DNA of 7,441 nt from Nitrospirales bacterium (GCA_029261305.1 JAJDBO010000053.1:1-7441), one strand, 5' to 3'; positions 1 to 6,714 are shown, numbered from the stretch's first letter. The notes: generated by a model not told the origin, from the letters alone. Numbers and translations: made by a program.

Positions 1-222
1 ATAGAAGAATGTATCATTCTCGATGGTACGGTCGTGGGACCGAAGGCCCGCTTACGTCGCGTGATTTCCGACCGCTTTAATCTCATACCGCCTGGAACTG
101 AATTGGGGCATGACCAACTCCGAGATAATAATATGCGGTACTCCGTCGATAAATCAGGCCTAATTGTCATTCCTCGCGGACAATCCTATGGGGGTCGAGC
201 TGTTCCCCAGATTCCAAACTGA
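1..222 (+). CDS. glgC: Glucose-1-phosphate adenylyltransferase, C-terminal end (partial)
   Basis: Frame 1 is open from the first base to a TGA at 220-222, giving the last 73 residues of a protein that begins outside the window. The piece looks like the end of the left-handed beta-helix domain of ADP-glucose pyrophosphorylase: hexapeptide-like turns (IILDGTVVGPKARLRRVI), then 'LIPPGTELG', then the family's closing segment 'RYSVDKSGLIVIPRG'. GlgC makes ADP-glucose from glucose-1-phosphate and ATP, the committed step of bacterial glycogen synthesis in the cytoplasm. The catalytic N-terminal domain cannot be seen, so another hexapeptide-repeat nucleotidyltransferase is possible but less likely. 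The gene lies 123 bp before treY on the same strand and a GT4 glucan synthase-like gene follows, which supports an alpha-glucan role. No terminator is evident between it and treY. Confidence 0.85.
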   Translation: MEECIILDGTVVGPKARLRRVISDRFNLIPPGTELGHDQLRDNNMRYSVDKSGLIVIPRGQSYGGRAVPQIPN

Positions 223-345
223 TAGCTGGATCGCTACTGATTCGGTACTACACATCGCCAGCCGAACCTCGAAACTCATGTCACCCTTTCTCTTCACACA
301 TCGTGTGCAGATGTCCTCCACACAAGTGAGGGAGACCAGATAACC

Positions 346-3237
346 ATGCCTCGTGTTCCCTGCTCGACCTACCGACTGCAGTTGAATCAACATTTCACGT
401 TTCAGGATGCCGCGAGCATCATCCCCTATCTCCGAGACTTAGGCATCTCGGATTGTTATACGTCTCCCTATTTGCAATCGACACCAGGCAGCCTCCATGG
501 CTATGACGTGGTCGACCCCACCCGGTTGAACTCCGAAATTGGCTCTCCTGATGATTACCAGGTGTTTGTGCAAGCTCTCACGCAACAGAGCATGGGCCAT
601 ATTTTGGATATCGTGCCCAACCACATGAATATCGGTGGCCCATGGAATGCCTGGTGGCAGGACGTGTTGGAAAATGGGCCAAGCTCTCAGTATGCCGACT
701 TCTTCGATATAAACTGGCACCCCGTCAAACCAGAGTTACACAACAAGGTTCTCTTGCCCATCCTTGGAGATCAATATGGCATTGTCCTGGAAAACGGCGA
801 GATCACCTTGTCCTATCAAGACGGGCAATTTGCCTTCGACTACTATGAGCACCAACTACCGATCGATCCGAGTACCTGCGTACTCATCTTGAGTTTCCGC
901 CTTGAAGACCTCATGGAGCAACAGGATTCGACCCAGGATGATATTCAAGAACTCCAAAGCATCATTACCGCCCTTTCAAATTTACCCAATCGCAATGAAC
1001 GCAATGCCCATCACACCGCTGAACGCCATCGTGAGAAGGAAGTCATCAAGCGCCGGTTAACAGCGCTCATGGAAGGCAGTCCACTCATTGCAGATTTTCT
1101 GAAAGACAATATTCAACATCTAAATGGGACACCAGGAAATCCGCGAAGTTTCGATGCTCTTGATACCCTGCTAACAGACCAAGCCTATCGTCTGGCCTTT
1201 TGGCGAGTTGCCTCTGAGGAAATTAATTATCGACGGTTTTTTGATATCAACCAGCTAGCCGCCATTCGAGTTGAACAACCAGAGGTTTTTCAACAGACCC
1301 ATGAGTTTATCTTTTCACTTATAAAAGCAGGAACGGTAAGTGGGCTCCGCATCGATCACGTGGATGGATTATATGATCCAAGAAAATACCTTCAGCAATG
1401 GCAAGAATGGGCGCAGAAAGAACTAGGGCTCCCAGTCGATCGTCATGGACGAGCCCTCTTCATTGTCGTAGAAAAAATCTTAGGCAAGGGGGAAACCCTC
1501 TCGGAAGAATGGCCAATTTTTGGGACCACCGGATATGAATTTCTTGGCCTATTGAATAACCTGTTCATCGATCCCTTTCATAAGCGAGGTCTTGATTCCG
1601 TCTATACCCGGTTCACTAAAAACCCTACCCCCTTTGAAGAGTTGGCGTATCAGTGTAAAAAGTTAATTATGAGCAGTTCCATGTCGAGCGAGCTCAATAC
1701 CCTTGGACATCAACTCAATCAACTCTCCGAGCAAAATCGTCAATCCCGAGATTTTACACTCAATAGTTTGACCCATGCCCTACGCGAAATCATCGCCTGT
1801 TTTCCAGTGTACCGGACCTATGTGACTCCAGACCCAAGAGAACCGATTTCCGACCGAGATCGGGCATATATTCGCCTGGCGGTCATACAAGCGAAACGAA
1901 AAAATCCTACCACCAACAGTCACGTCTTCGATTTCATTCAAGAGCTGTTAGTAAAAAACCCAACTGATAACACTCACCTGCAATGGTCAGAAGTCCACCC
2001 CTTTGTCATGAAGTTCCAACAAACCACCAGTCCGGTCACCGCCAAGGGTGTGGAAGATACGGCGTGCTATCAGTACAATCGCCTCATCTCACTCAATGAA
2101 GTTGGCGGGGAGCCCTCACAATTTGGCACCCCAATATCCGCATTTCATGAGCGAATGCGAGAACGGCAACACCTCTGGCCATCCAGCCTCTCGGCCACAT
2201 CCACGCACGATACGAAGCGTAGTGAAGATGTCCGTGCGCGCATTCATGTGCTCTCGGAAATGCCAAAAGAATGGAAAACCTGTATCGGCCGGTGGCATCG
2301 CCTAAACAAGAAAAAAAAGACCCGTCTGGACGGCCAAGAAGTCCCCAGTCGTAACGAAGAATATCTACTCTATCAAACCCTTATTGGAGCCTGGCCATTT
2401 GCCCAACTGCGTTCGCCAGAATACGAGGATTTTCGGCAACGCATGGAACAGTACATGGTCAAAGCCATCAAAGAAGCTAAAACCCATTCCAGTTGGATCA
2501 ATCCCAATGAAACTTATGAAGAAGCCGTGTGTTCATATGTGCGGAAAATCCTCGATCCTAGACAGTCCTCGTTGTTTCTTGGAGATTTTATCCCCTTTCA
2601 AGAACACATTGCGCGCTATGGAATGTATAATGCTCTTACGCAGCTCGTCTTAAAAATTTCGGCTCCTGGCATTCCCGATTTCTACCAAGGAACAGAATTA
2701 TGGGATTTTAGTTTGGTGGACCCCGACAACCGGCGAACGGTGGATTATTCCCAACGGCAACAACTCCTCACGCAACTGGAAACTGAGGAGAAAGAACCGC
2801 CCGAAGATTTCTTTCGCATGCTGTTGAGAAATTATTCCGACGGACGAATCAAACTCTATACGATGCGGACCTTACTCAGGTTTCGATGCCAACACCCAAA
2901 CCTCTTCCAGAATGGGGAATACCAGCCACTTGAAACTCTTGGCGAAAAGCGGCAACATCTATGTGCATTTCAACGAACCTGGGAGGGGCAGACGATTGTT
3001 GTGGTGGTGCCAAGACTTTTGCATCATGTCATTCCGAATTCAGAAGAACCTGCACTTGGTGAGTCAATTTGGGGTGATACCATGATCGCATTTCCTGAAC
3101 ACGCCCCTGCAGCCCGTTATCAAAATATCTTAACCAAAGAAATACTTTCGACCGAATCAATTGAAGAATCACAAACTTTGCCAGCAGCAAGAATTTTCAA
3201 CCAATTGCCGATAGCCATGATGGAGCAATTACCATGA
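346..3237 (+). CDS. treY: Maltooligosyl trehalose synthase (GH13 family)
   Basis: TreY isomerises the reducing-end alpha-1,4 bond of maltodextrins to alpha-1,1, giving maltooligosyl trehalose, from which TreZ releases trehalose; it is cytoplasmic. The 963-aa protein opens with the typical 'PCSTYRLQLN' and carries all GH13 motifs: region I DIVPNHM (88-94), region II GLRIDHVDG (333-341, nucleophile Asp337), region III VVEKILGKGE (374-383, acid/base Glu376) and region IV STHDTKRSEDVRAR (619-632, Asp622). TreY-specific blocks are also present: AKGVEDTACY near 566-575, GIPDFYQGTELWDFSLVDPDNRR (775-797) and a C-terminal 'WGDT' beta domain ending in a 'RIFNQLPIAMM' tail. The ATG at 346 follows GAGGGAG at 328-334, a rather long 11-nt spacing, but the conserved N-terminus fixes this start. 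The length is within the family range and no lesion is seen. The stop overlaps the next gene's start (ATGA), indicating an operon with it. TreZ is not in the window. Confidence 0.97.
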   Translation: MPRVPCSTYRLQLNQHFTFQDAASIIPYLRDLGISDCYTSPYLQSTPGSLHGYDVVDPTRLNSEIGSPDDYQVFVQALTQQSMGHILDIVPNHMNIGGPWNAWWQDVLENGPSSQYADFFDINWHPVKPELHNKVLLPILGDQYGIVLENGEITLSYQDGQFAFDYYEHQLPIDPSTCVLILSFRLEDLMEQQDSTQDDIQELQSIITALSNLPNRNERNAHHTAERHREKEVIKRRLTALMEGSPLIADFLKDNIQHLNGTPGNPRSFDALDTLLTDQAYRLAFWRVASEEINYRRFFDINQLAAIRVEQPEVFQQTHEFIFSLIKAGTVSGLRIDHVDGLYDPRKYLQQWQEWAQKELGLPVDRHGRALFIVVEKILGKGETLSEEWPIFGTTGYEFLGLLNNLFIDPFHKRGLDSVYTRFTKNPTPFEELAYQCKKLIMSSSMSSELNTLGHQLNQLSEQNRQSRDFTLNSLTHALREIIACFPVYRTYVTPDPREPISDRDRAYIRLAVIQAKRKNPTTNSHVFDFIQELLVKNPTDNTHLQWSEVHPFVMKFQQTTSPVTAKGVEDTACYQYNRLISLNEVGGEPSQFGTPISAFHERMRERQHLWPSSLSATSTHDTKRSEDVRARIHVLSEMPKEWKTCIGRWHRLNKKKKTRLDGQEVPSRNEEYLLYQTLIGAWPFAQLRSPEYEDFRQRMEQYMVKAIKEAKTHSSWINPNETYEEAVCSYVRKILDPRQSSLFLGDFIPFQEHIARYGMYNALTQLVLKISAPGIPDFYQGTELWDFSLVDPDNRRTVDYSQRQQLLTQLETEEKEPPEDFFRMLLRNYSDGRIKLYTMRTLLRFRCQHPNLFQNGEYQPLETLGEKRQHLCAFQRTWEGQTIVVVVPRLLHHVIPNSEEPALGESIWGDTMIAFPEHAPAARYQNILTKEILSTESIEESQTLPAARIFNQLPIAMMEQLP

Positions 3238-3488
3238 CTCGTTTTTCATCCGACTCAACTGGGCCGACGCATCAAGCCTCACATACAGATTCCGATTCTC
3301 CAGAAGAAGCCCTCGGGTGGGAGGGACACGTCAATGTCCCTGGGTCACCCGCATGGACAAAACTCTTGGGCAACTGGCCAGAGCTTCGGACCGGACTCGC
3401 CTTTAGTATGGTGTTCGTGGTGGGAGCGGTCGTTGGAGGAACAGTGGCGCTGTTAGTTGGTTGCAATCGCTCCAAATCAGGAAGCTAA
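3234..3488 (+). CDS. Small single-pass membrane protein of unknown function
   Basis: This 84-aa protein is not recognised as a known family. Residues 1-50 are polar, rich in Ser, Asp, Pro and His, with no signal peptide. Residues about 53-76 form one hydrophobic helix with a glycine-zipper look (GAVVGGTVALLVG), followed by the short positive tail CNRSKSGS. The positive C-terminus and acidic N-terminus suggest the tail is cytoplasmic, but the loop charges are too few to be sure. The start is supported by TGGAG at 3221-3225, 8 nt upstream. The ATG overlaps the treY stop as ATGA, so translation is probably coupled to treY. The YtxH-like gene begins 25 nt after its stop. The neighbourhood hints at a link to trehalose synthesis or envelope stress, but no function can be assigned from sequence. 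Cys77 lies after the helix and is not a lipobox. Confidence 0.75.
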   Translation: MTRFSSDSTGPTHQASHTDSDSPEEALGWEGHVNVPGSPAWTKLLGNWPELRTGLAFSMVFVVGAVVGGTVALLVGCNRSKSGS

Positions 3489-3513
3489 TATTCGTCGAAC
3501 AAAGGAGAGCATT

Positions 3514-3870
3514 ATGGAACAAGACTATTCATCGGATGATTCATGCTGGGTGACCACGTTTGTGTTTATTTCAGGATTAATCTTGGGCGCTGGTGCCGCC
3601 ATTCTTATGGCCCCCGAGCCTGGGTCCTCCCTCCGTGGACGATTAGCCAAAGGTGCAAAGACTGCTCAAGAAGAATTTGCGGATGTCGCCAATGAAACCA
3701 AGGATGCCTTTCGGTCTATCTCCCAAGACACCCAACGCACAGTCAAGCAAGCCGCATCCAGGATTACCAATGCCGTCGAAGCCACCAAGCAAGCCGTGAT
3801 CGCCGACGAGGAGGAAAAACCCTCTACGCCTTTTAACCCACCAGGATCAGACAAAGGTACGTTTAACTGA
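3514..3870 (+). CDS. YtxH-like (gas-vesicle/general-stress type) membrane protein
   Basis: This 118-aa protein has the YtxH layout: a short polar N-terminus, one transmembrane helix (about 13-34) ending in a glycine-rich segment GLILGAGAAILMAPEPGSSLRGRL (split across 21-44), then a long charged alpha-helical stretch (about 45-97) rich in Lys, Glu, Ala and Gln, with a Pro-rich tail. The hallmark is 'LxAPxxGxxxRxxL' right after the helix. YtxH proteins are widespread, often induced by stress, and have no defined biochemical role. The start at 3514 is chosen over the in-frame ATG at 3457 because AAAGGAG (3501-3507) lies 6 nt upstream and the longer version would add 19 unrelated residues overlapping the previous gene. 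It sits 25 nt after the small membrane-protein gene and is probably cotranscribed with treY. The reading frame stays open for 69 more codons past its TGA (see findings). Confidence 0.87.
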   Translation: MEQDYSSDDSCWVTTFVFISGLILGAGAAILMAPEPGSSLRGRLAKGAKTAQEEFADVANETKDAFRSISQDTQRTVKQAASRITNAVEATKQAVIADEEEKPSTPFNPPGSDKGTFN

Positions 3871-3881
3871 AGTGGGTTTTT
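3835..3881 (+). terminator. Possible weak intrinsic terminator at the end of the YtxH-like gene
   Basis: AACCCAC (3835-3841) pairs with GTGGGTT (3872-3878), with a further CAG/CTG extension across a 2-nt bulge, and the 3' arm runs into five T (3877-3881). The loop is long (about 22 nt after the extension) and contains the stop codon, so strength is doubtful. It could end or attenuate the treY-ytxH transcript before the glycosyltransferase gene. Confidence 0.35.
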
Positions 3882-3907
3882 AGGGGAATGCAAAAAATAT
3901 TTAATCC

Positions 3908-3943
3908 TGGCTCGTGACCGAACCCGCGAAGAGGTGCGAGCCA
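3908..3943 (+). other. Stable RNA hairpin in the leader of the glycosyltransferase gene
   Basis: TGGCTCG (3908-3914) is perfectly complementary to CGAGCCA (3937-3943). Two G-U pairs and a CC/GG pair past a single bulged A extend the stem to about 11 bp with a 13-nt loop. No T-run follows, so it is not a standard terminator. It lies about 110 nt before the next start codon and could be a leader control element or an mRNA-stability structure. Confidence 0.4.
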
Positions 3944-4043
3944 ATGATTATTCATTCGTCCCTGACGATCTTTCAATCGATCACACCCTACAACCCTGTA
4001 CCTATTTACAGCTCGGCGAATCTTACCCAGTGTTTGATCACTT

Positions 4044-4049
4044 AAAGGA
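4044..4049 (+). promoter_or_regulatory. Ribosome binding site that bears on the glycosyltransferase start
   Basis: AAAGGA lies only 2 nt before the ATG at 4052 but 8 nt before the in-frame GTG at 4058. The second spacing is normal, the first unusually tight. Starting at GTG would give an N-terminus beginning with (fM)KVLLLSNEYPP, the form usual in GT4 enzymes. An in-frame TAA at 4043-4045 excludes any start further upstream. Confidence 0.6.
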
Positions 4050-4051
4050 AT

Positions 4052-5266
4052 ATGAACGTGAAAGTTCTGTTGCTCAGTAACGAATATCCTCCCTATTCCT
4101 ATGGCGGTGCAGGTGTCCATGTGGAATACCTCAGTAAGGAACTCGCAAAACTTATTCCCGTTGAAGTTCGGTGTTTTGGTGACCAATCTCTGGTTCAGGA
4201 GAACCTTCAGGTCAGAGGGTTTACGCTCGACACGACTGATTTTGGATGTCCTAAGTCTTTGGTGTCAGTATTTGGTGCGATTCAGAGGGGACTTGATTTT
4301 AACTCTTCTGGGATCGAGGCCGATCTTGTGCATTGTCATACCTGGTATACGCATATGGGGGGAATCTTAGCCAAATTAAATTATGGCATTCCCCTGGTCA
4401 TTACGACTCATTCTTTGGAACCTTTGCGCCCATGGAAACGGGAACAGTTGGGTGGAGGATATGATTTCTCCCTCTGGGTTGAACGGACCGCTTTAGAAAT
4501 GGCCGATGCCGTGATCGCTGTTTCCGAGGGAACGAAACAAGATATCCTGAAGCATTTTCATATTTCCGAAGAAAAGATCAAAATCATTCACAATGGCATT
4601 GACCCCATTGAATATCAAAAACAAACCTCGACTCAAGCCCTCCTCCGATATGGTGTGGATCCCACCAAACCCTACGTGTTGTTTGTCGGGAGAATTACCC
4701 GTCAAAAAGGGATCATCCATCTAGTGCAGGCAATCCAGCATTTAGATCCAGACTTCCAGGTAATCCTTTGTGCAGGGGCACCAGATACTGCTGAAATCGA
4801 AAAGGAAATGGAGACGGCGGTGAATGAAGTCTCTGCACACCGAGCCGGGGTGATCTGGATTTCTGAAATGCTCGACAAGCCTAGCATCATTGAAATGTAT
4901 TCCCATGCTGCGGTTTTCTGCTGTCCTTCAATCTATGAACCATTTGGAATTATTAACCTGGAAGCCATGGCTTGCGAGACTGCGGTGGTAGCTTCAGCAA
5001 TTGGAGGAATTCCCGAAGTGGTCGTAGATGGAGAAACTGGCCTCCTTGTCCCTGTCCAACAAATGCAAGAGTCTCCTTTTACCCCTTTGGATCCTACAAA
5101 ATTTTCTAAAGACTTGGCCATCGCCATTAACCAGTTAATGGCCGACAAGACCATGCGCCAACGGTTTGCGCAGGCTGGTCGCAAACGCGCCGAAAAATTG
5201 TTTAGTTGGTCTAGCATTGCCAAGGAAACCCAAGCACTTTATAACCAACTTGTGGGTTCCTCTTAA
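4052..5266 (+). CDS. GT4 glycosyltransferase, glycogen synthase / GlgM-like (actinobacterial type)
   Basis: This 404-aa GT-B fold enzyme begins with the Rossmann strand KVLLLSNEYPP and the glycine loop YGGAGVHV (17-24). Residues 120-137 read HSLEPLRPWKREQLGGGY, a signature I associate with the 'Corynebacterium-type' glycogen synthases, including mycobacterial GlgM. AVSEG (156-160) and HNGID (180-184) follow. The donor site has VGRITRQKG (212-220, Arg214 and Lys219) and the EX7E pair Glu296/Glu304 in EPFGIINLEAMACE. It probably transfers glucose from ADP-glucose to an alpha-1,4-glucan (GlgA role) or to glucose-1-phosphate to make maltose-1-phosphate (GlgM role); sequence alone does not separate these. 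It is distinct from classical GT5 GlgA, which is longer. The preceding glgC fragment and treY support an alpha-glucan role. ATG 4052 is given as the start; GTG 4058 is at least as likely because of RBS spacing. No clear + strand terminator follows. Confidence 0.9.
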   Translation: MNVKVLLLSNEYPPYSYGGAGVHVEYLSKELAKLIPVEVRCFGDQSLVQENLQVRGFTLDTTDFGCPKSLVSVFGAIQRGLDFNSSGIEADLVHCHTWYTHMGGILAKLNYGIPLVITTHSLEPLRPWKREQLGGGYDFSLWVERTALEMADAVIAVSEGTKQDILKHFHISEEKIKIIHNGIDPIEYQKQTSTQALLRYGVDPTKPYVLFVGRITRQKGIIHLVQAIQHLDPDFQVILCAGAPDTAEIEKEMETAVNEVSAHRAGVIWISEMLDKPSIIEMYSHAAVFCCPSIYEPFGIINLEAMACETAVVASAIGGIPEVVVDGETGLLVPVQQMQESPFTPLDPTKFSKDLAIAINQLMADKTMRQRFAQAGRKRAEKLFSWSSIAKETQALYNQLVGSS

Positions 5267-5411
5267 ATTCCTCACTTACTCCTAAATCAGAAGACCTCTT
5301 TCCAGTTCAGGTGTTGCGGTTATACTTGATACCCTCGCCCGGCAATCCCCTATATCCTTGCACCCCCCAAAAAGAACACACCTTTACATTACCCAAACCG
5401 TGCATTGTTTA

Positions 5412-5466
5412 TAAAAAAATGGCTTCACGTTTCTCCTAGAAAACCGAGAGAAAACGCGAAGCCATT
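5412..5466 (-). terminator. Rho-independent terminator of the Pal-like gene
   Basis: ATGGCTTC (5419-5426) pairs with GAAGCCAT (5458-5465). The stem continues inward past one mismatch through CGTTT/AAACG and a CTC/GAG segment. On the minus strand the hairpin is followed directly by seven T (complement of A 5413-5419). It lies about 65 bp past the stop of the minus-strand gene. In the + direction only a weak TCTTA follows, so it may stop the convergent glycosyltransferase transcript only inefficiently. Confidence 0.88.
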
Positions 5467-5490
5467 CTTAAAAATGATTAGACAAGAGTC

Positions 5491-5511
5491 CTGGTCAAAT
5501 GATCTGACCAG
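5491..5511 (-). other. Perfect 7-bp stem-loop just after the Pal-like stop codon
   Basis: CTGGTCA (5491-5497) and TGACCAG (5505-5511) are perfect inverted repeats around a 7-nt loop, starting about 18 bp beyond the stop of the minus-strand gene. No T-run follows on either strand. It may protect the mRNA 3' end or act together with the terminator downstream. Confidence 0.5.
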
Positions 5512-5529
5512 AGAGTCTATATTCCGAGG

Positions 5530-6714
5530 CTATTGCAGTCGAAGATGACCGCGACGATTTTGTTGCCAACAGGATTCTTCTGACTCATTGCACATGGGTC
5601 GTTCCTTGCCATAACTGACAATTTTAATTCGCGAAGGAGAAACTCCCAAATCCACAAGATAATCCCTGACCGCTTGAGCACGACGTTCACCCAATACCAA
5701 ATTATAGTTGGTCGTCCCTCGTTCATCACAATGCCCTTCGATCAGAACACTGGAATCTCGGTACTTGGCATTGAGTAATTGTGTATTCGTTTGCAAGGTG
5801 GACACAGCATCTGCCCGAATGACATCTTGGTCAAAATCAAAATACACATGCCCTAATGCAACGCTACCATCACCTTGAGAACCGCCCAAGTCACTGTTGT
5901 TTAGGGGCTCCATAGTTTCATGAGCTTCCCCATGATGGGGGACGGCAACTTCTTCATCACCTGATCCAGAAGTCGCATCGTTTCCAGCCCCTGAAGTGGA
6001 AGATCCTGCATGATCACCCAGGTATGCTTGTGGGGGGCCTTCTGGAACAAAATCAGAAGGTTCAAGCGCACGGACAAATTGTTGGCCCTCATATCCACTT
6101 GGTCCAGGATCGACCACAGTTCCGGCACCCCCAGATTCCCCAGACTCCATGGATCCATTACTATAAGCGATATCAGCACCATCCCGCAGATAAGCCTGGG
6201 GGGGTGATTCAGGACCAAAAGAAGACCCAGGGCTTCTATTGCCAGAGGGATACTCCGTCATCCAATCAGAACGATGAGATCCGCCTGATTGTGAACCTGT
6301 ATCACCTCCGTCTATCGTGCCCGTAGACGTTCCAGAACCACCTCCGTTTGAATCGGCAAGAACACTAGTTCCGGAATAATCCCCTCCGCTACTTCCATCA
6401 CGAAGAGTAGGAGATGGGGGACCTTCAGGATTTACGCTAGAGAATGCGGGGCCAGAACCAGTTGATGATCCGGAACCCGACCCACTGCCAACCGACAACG
6501 ATCCTTCACTCATTCCTTGACCAGCGAGAGGAATCCCTCCTTGCTCACTGCCCGAACCAGTCCCAGAACCTTGTGAACCGGAAGCTTGCGCGAGGGTGGC
6601 CAATTCCTCTGCACTCATCACTTCAGCATGTTTCGTGGTTTCACACCCAGTGAGGAACATCAACATGGCTACCGCCGCAACTCCAAGGGCAGTAGAACCT
6701 TTCACTTTACTCAT
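5530..6714 (-). CDS. Pal/OmpA-family peptidoglycan-binding lipoprotein with long Gly/Ser linker
   Basis: This 394-aa protein has a lipoprotein signal peptide: basic start MSKVKG, hydrophobic core and lipobox LTGC with Cys24. Glu25, not Asp, follows the Cys, which predicts outer-membrane sorting. Residues about 44-285 are a low-complexity Gly/Ser/Asp region with three PEGPP-type repeats. Residues about 286-394 are an OmpA-C domain of Pal type: VYFDFDQD (290-297), GHCDERGTTNYN (327-338), LGERRAQAVRDYL (341-353) and VSYGKERPMC (366-375). Asp330 and Arg345 align with the diaminopimelate-binding Asp/Arg pair known in OmpA, so it should anchor outer membrane to peptidoglycan. Cys375 and Cys382 could form a disulfide. 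Typical Pal is about 170 aa; the excess is the linker. AAAGGAG 8 nt upstream (complement of 6723-6729) fixes the start. No tolB or ybgF neighbour is seen. The symbol pal is withheld because of this architecture and context. Confidence 0.93.
   Translation of the reverse strand: MSKVKGSTALGVAAVAMLMFLTGCETTKHAEVMSAEELATLAQASGSQGSGTGSGSEQGGIPLAGQGMSEGSLSVGSGSGSGSSTGSGPAFSSVNPEGPPSPTLRDGSSGGDYSGTSVLADSNGGGSGTSTGTIDGGDTGSQSGGSHRSDWMTEYPSGNRSPGSSFGPESPPQAYLRDGADIAYSNGSMESGESGGAGTVVDPGPSGYEGQQFVRALEPSDFVPEGPPQAYLGDHAGSSTSGAGNDATSGSGDEEVAVPHHGEAHETMEPLNNSDLGGSQGDGSVALGHVYFDFDQDVIRADAVSTLQTNTQLLNAKYRDSSVLIEGHCDERGTTNYNLVLGERRAQAVRDYLVDLGVSPSRIKIVSYGKERPMCNESEESCWQQNRRGHLRLQ
6007..6045 (-). repeat. PEGPP-type linker repeat, copy 3
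   Basis: Encodes residues 224-236, PEGPPQAYLGDHA, 56 residues after copy 2 and about 60 before the OmpA-C domain. The core PPQAYL matches copy 2 exactly. Confidence 0.8.
6175..6213 (-). repeat. PEGPP-type linker repeat, copy 2
   Basis: Encodes residues 168-180, PESPPQAYLRDGA, 72 residues after copy 1. It shares LRDG with copy 1 and PPQAYL with copy 3, which suggests descent from one duplicated unit. Confidence 0.8.
6391..6429 (-). repeat. PEGPP-type linker repeat, copy 1
   Basis: Encodes residues 96-108 of the Pal-like protein, PEGPPSPTLRDGS. It shares P-E-G/S-P-P, Leu at position 9 and Asp at position 11 with copies 2 and 3; it differs at SPT where the others have QAY. Confidence 0.8.

Noticed and set aside
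295..307. CACAC/GTGTG hairpin before treY
   Set aside because: Only 5 bp with a 3-nt loop, no T-run and a competing CACAC downstream (319-323 region); too weak to call a regulator or terminator.
160..393. Minus-strand 77-codon ORF across the glgC-treY gap
   Set aside because: Overlaps two well-supported + strand genes, contains no recognisable domain and lacks a credible RBS.
3457..3513. Longer YtxH-like ORF starting at ATG 3457
   Set aside because: The added 19 residues overlap the previous gene, have no RBS and do not fit the family; ATG 3514 has AAAGGAG at 6-nt spacing.
3863..4186. Minus-strand 107-codon ORF over the gap before the glycosyltransferase
   Set aside because: Runs antisense into the conserved N-terminus of the glycosyltransferase; composition is not domain-like. 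It looks like a shadow.
6010..6653. Plus-strand ORFs antisense to the Pal-like gene
   Set aside because: They arise from the biased Gly/Ser codon composition of the linker, which is poor in stops on the opposite strand; no domain or RBS.
5530..6714. Pal-like linker as a CRISPR-like or tandem DNA repeat
   Set aside because: The repetition is at the amino-acid level with differing codons and irregular spacing; no regular DNA repeat-spacer structure.
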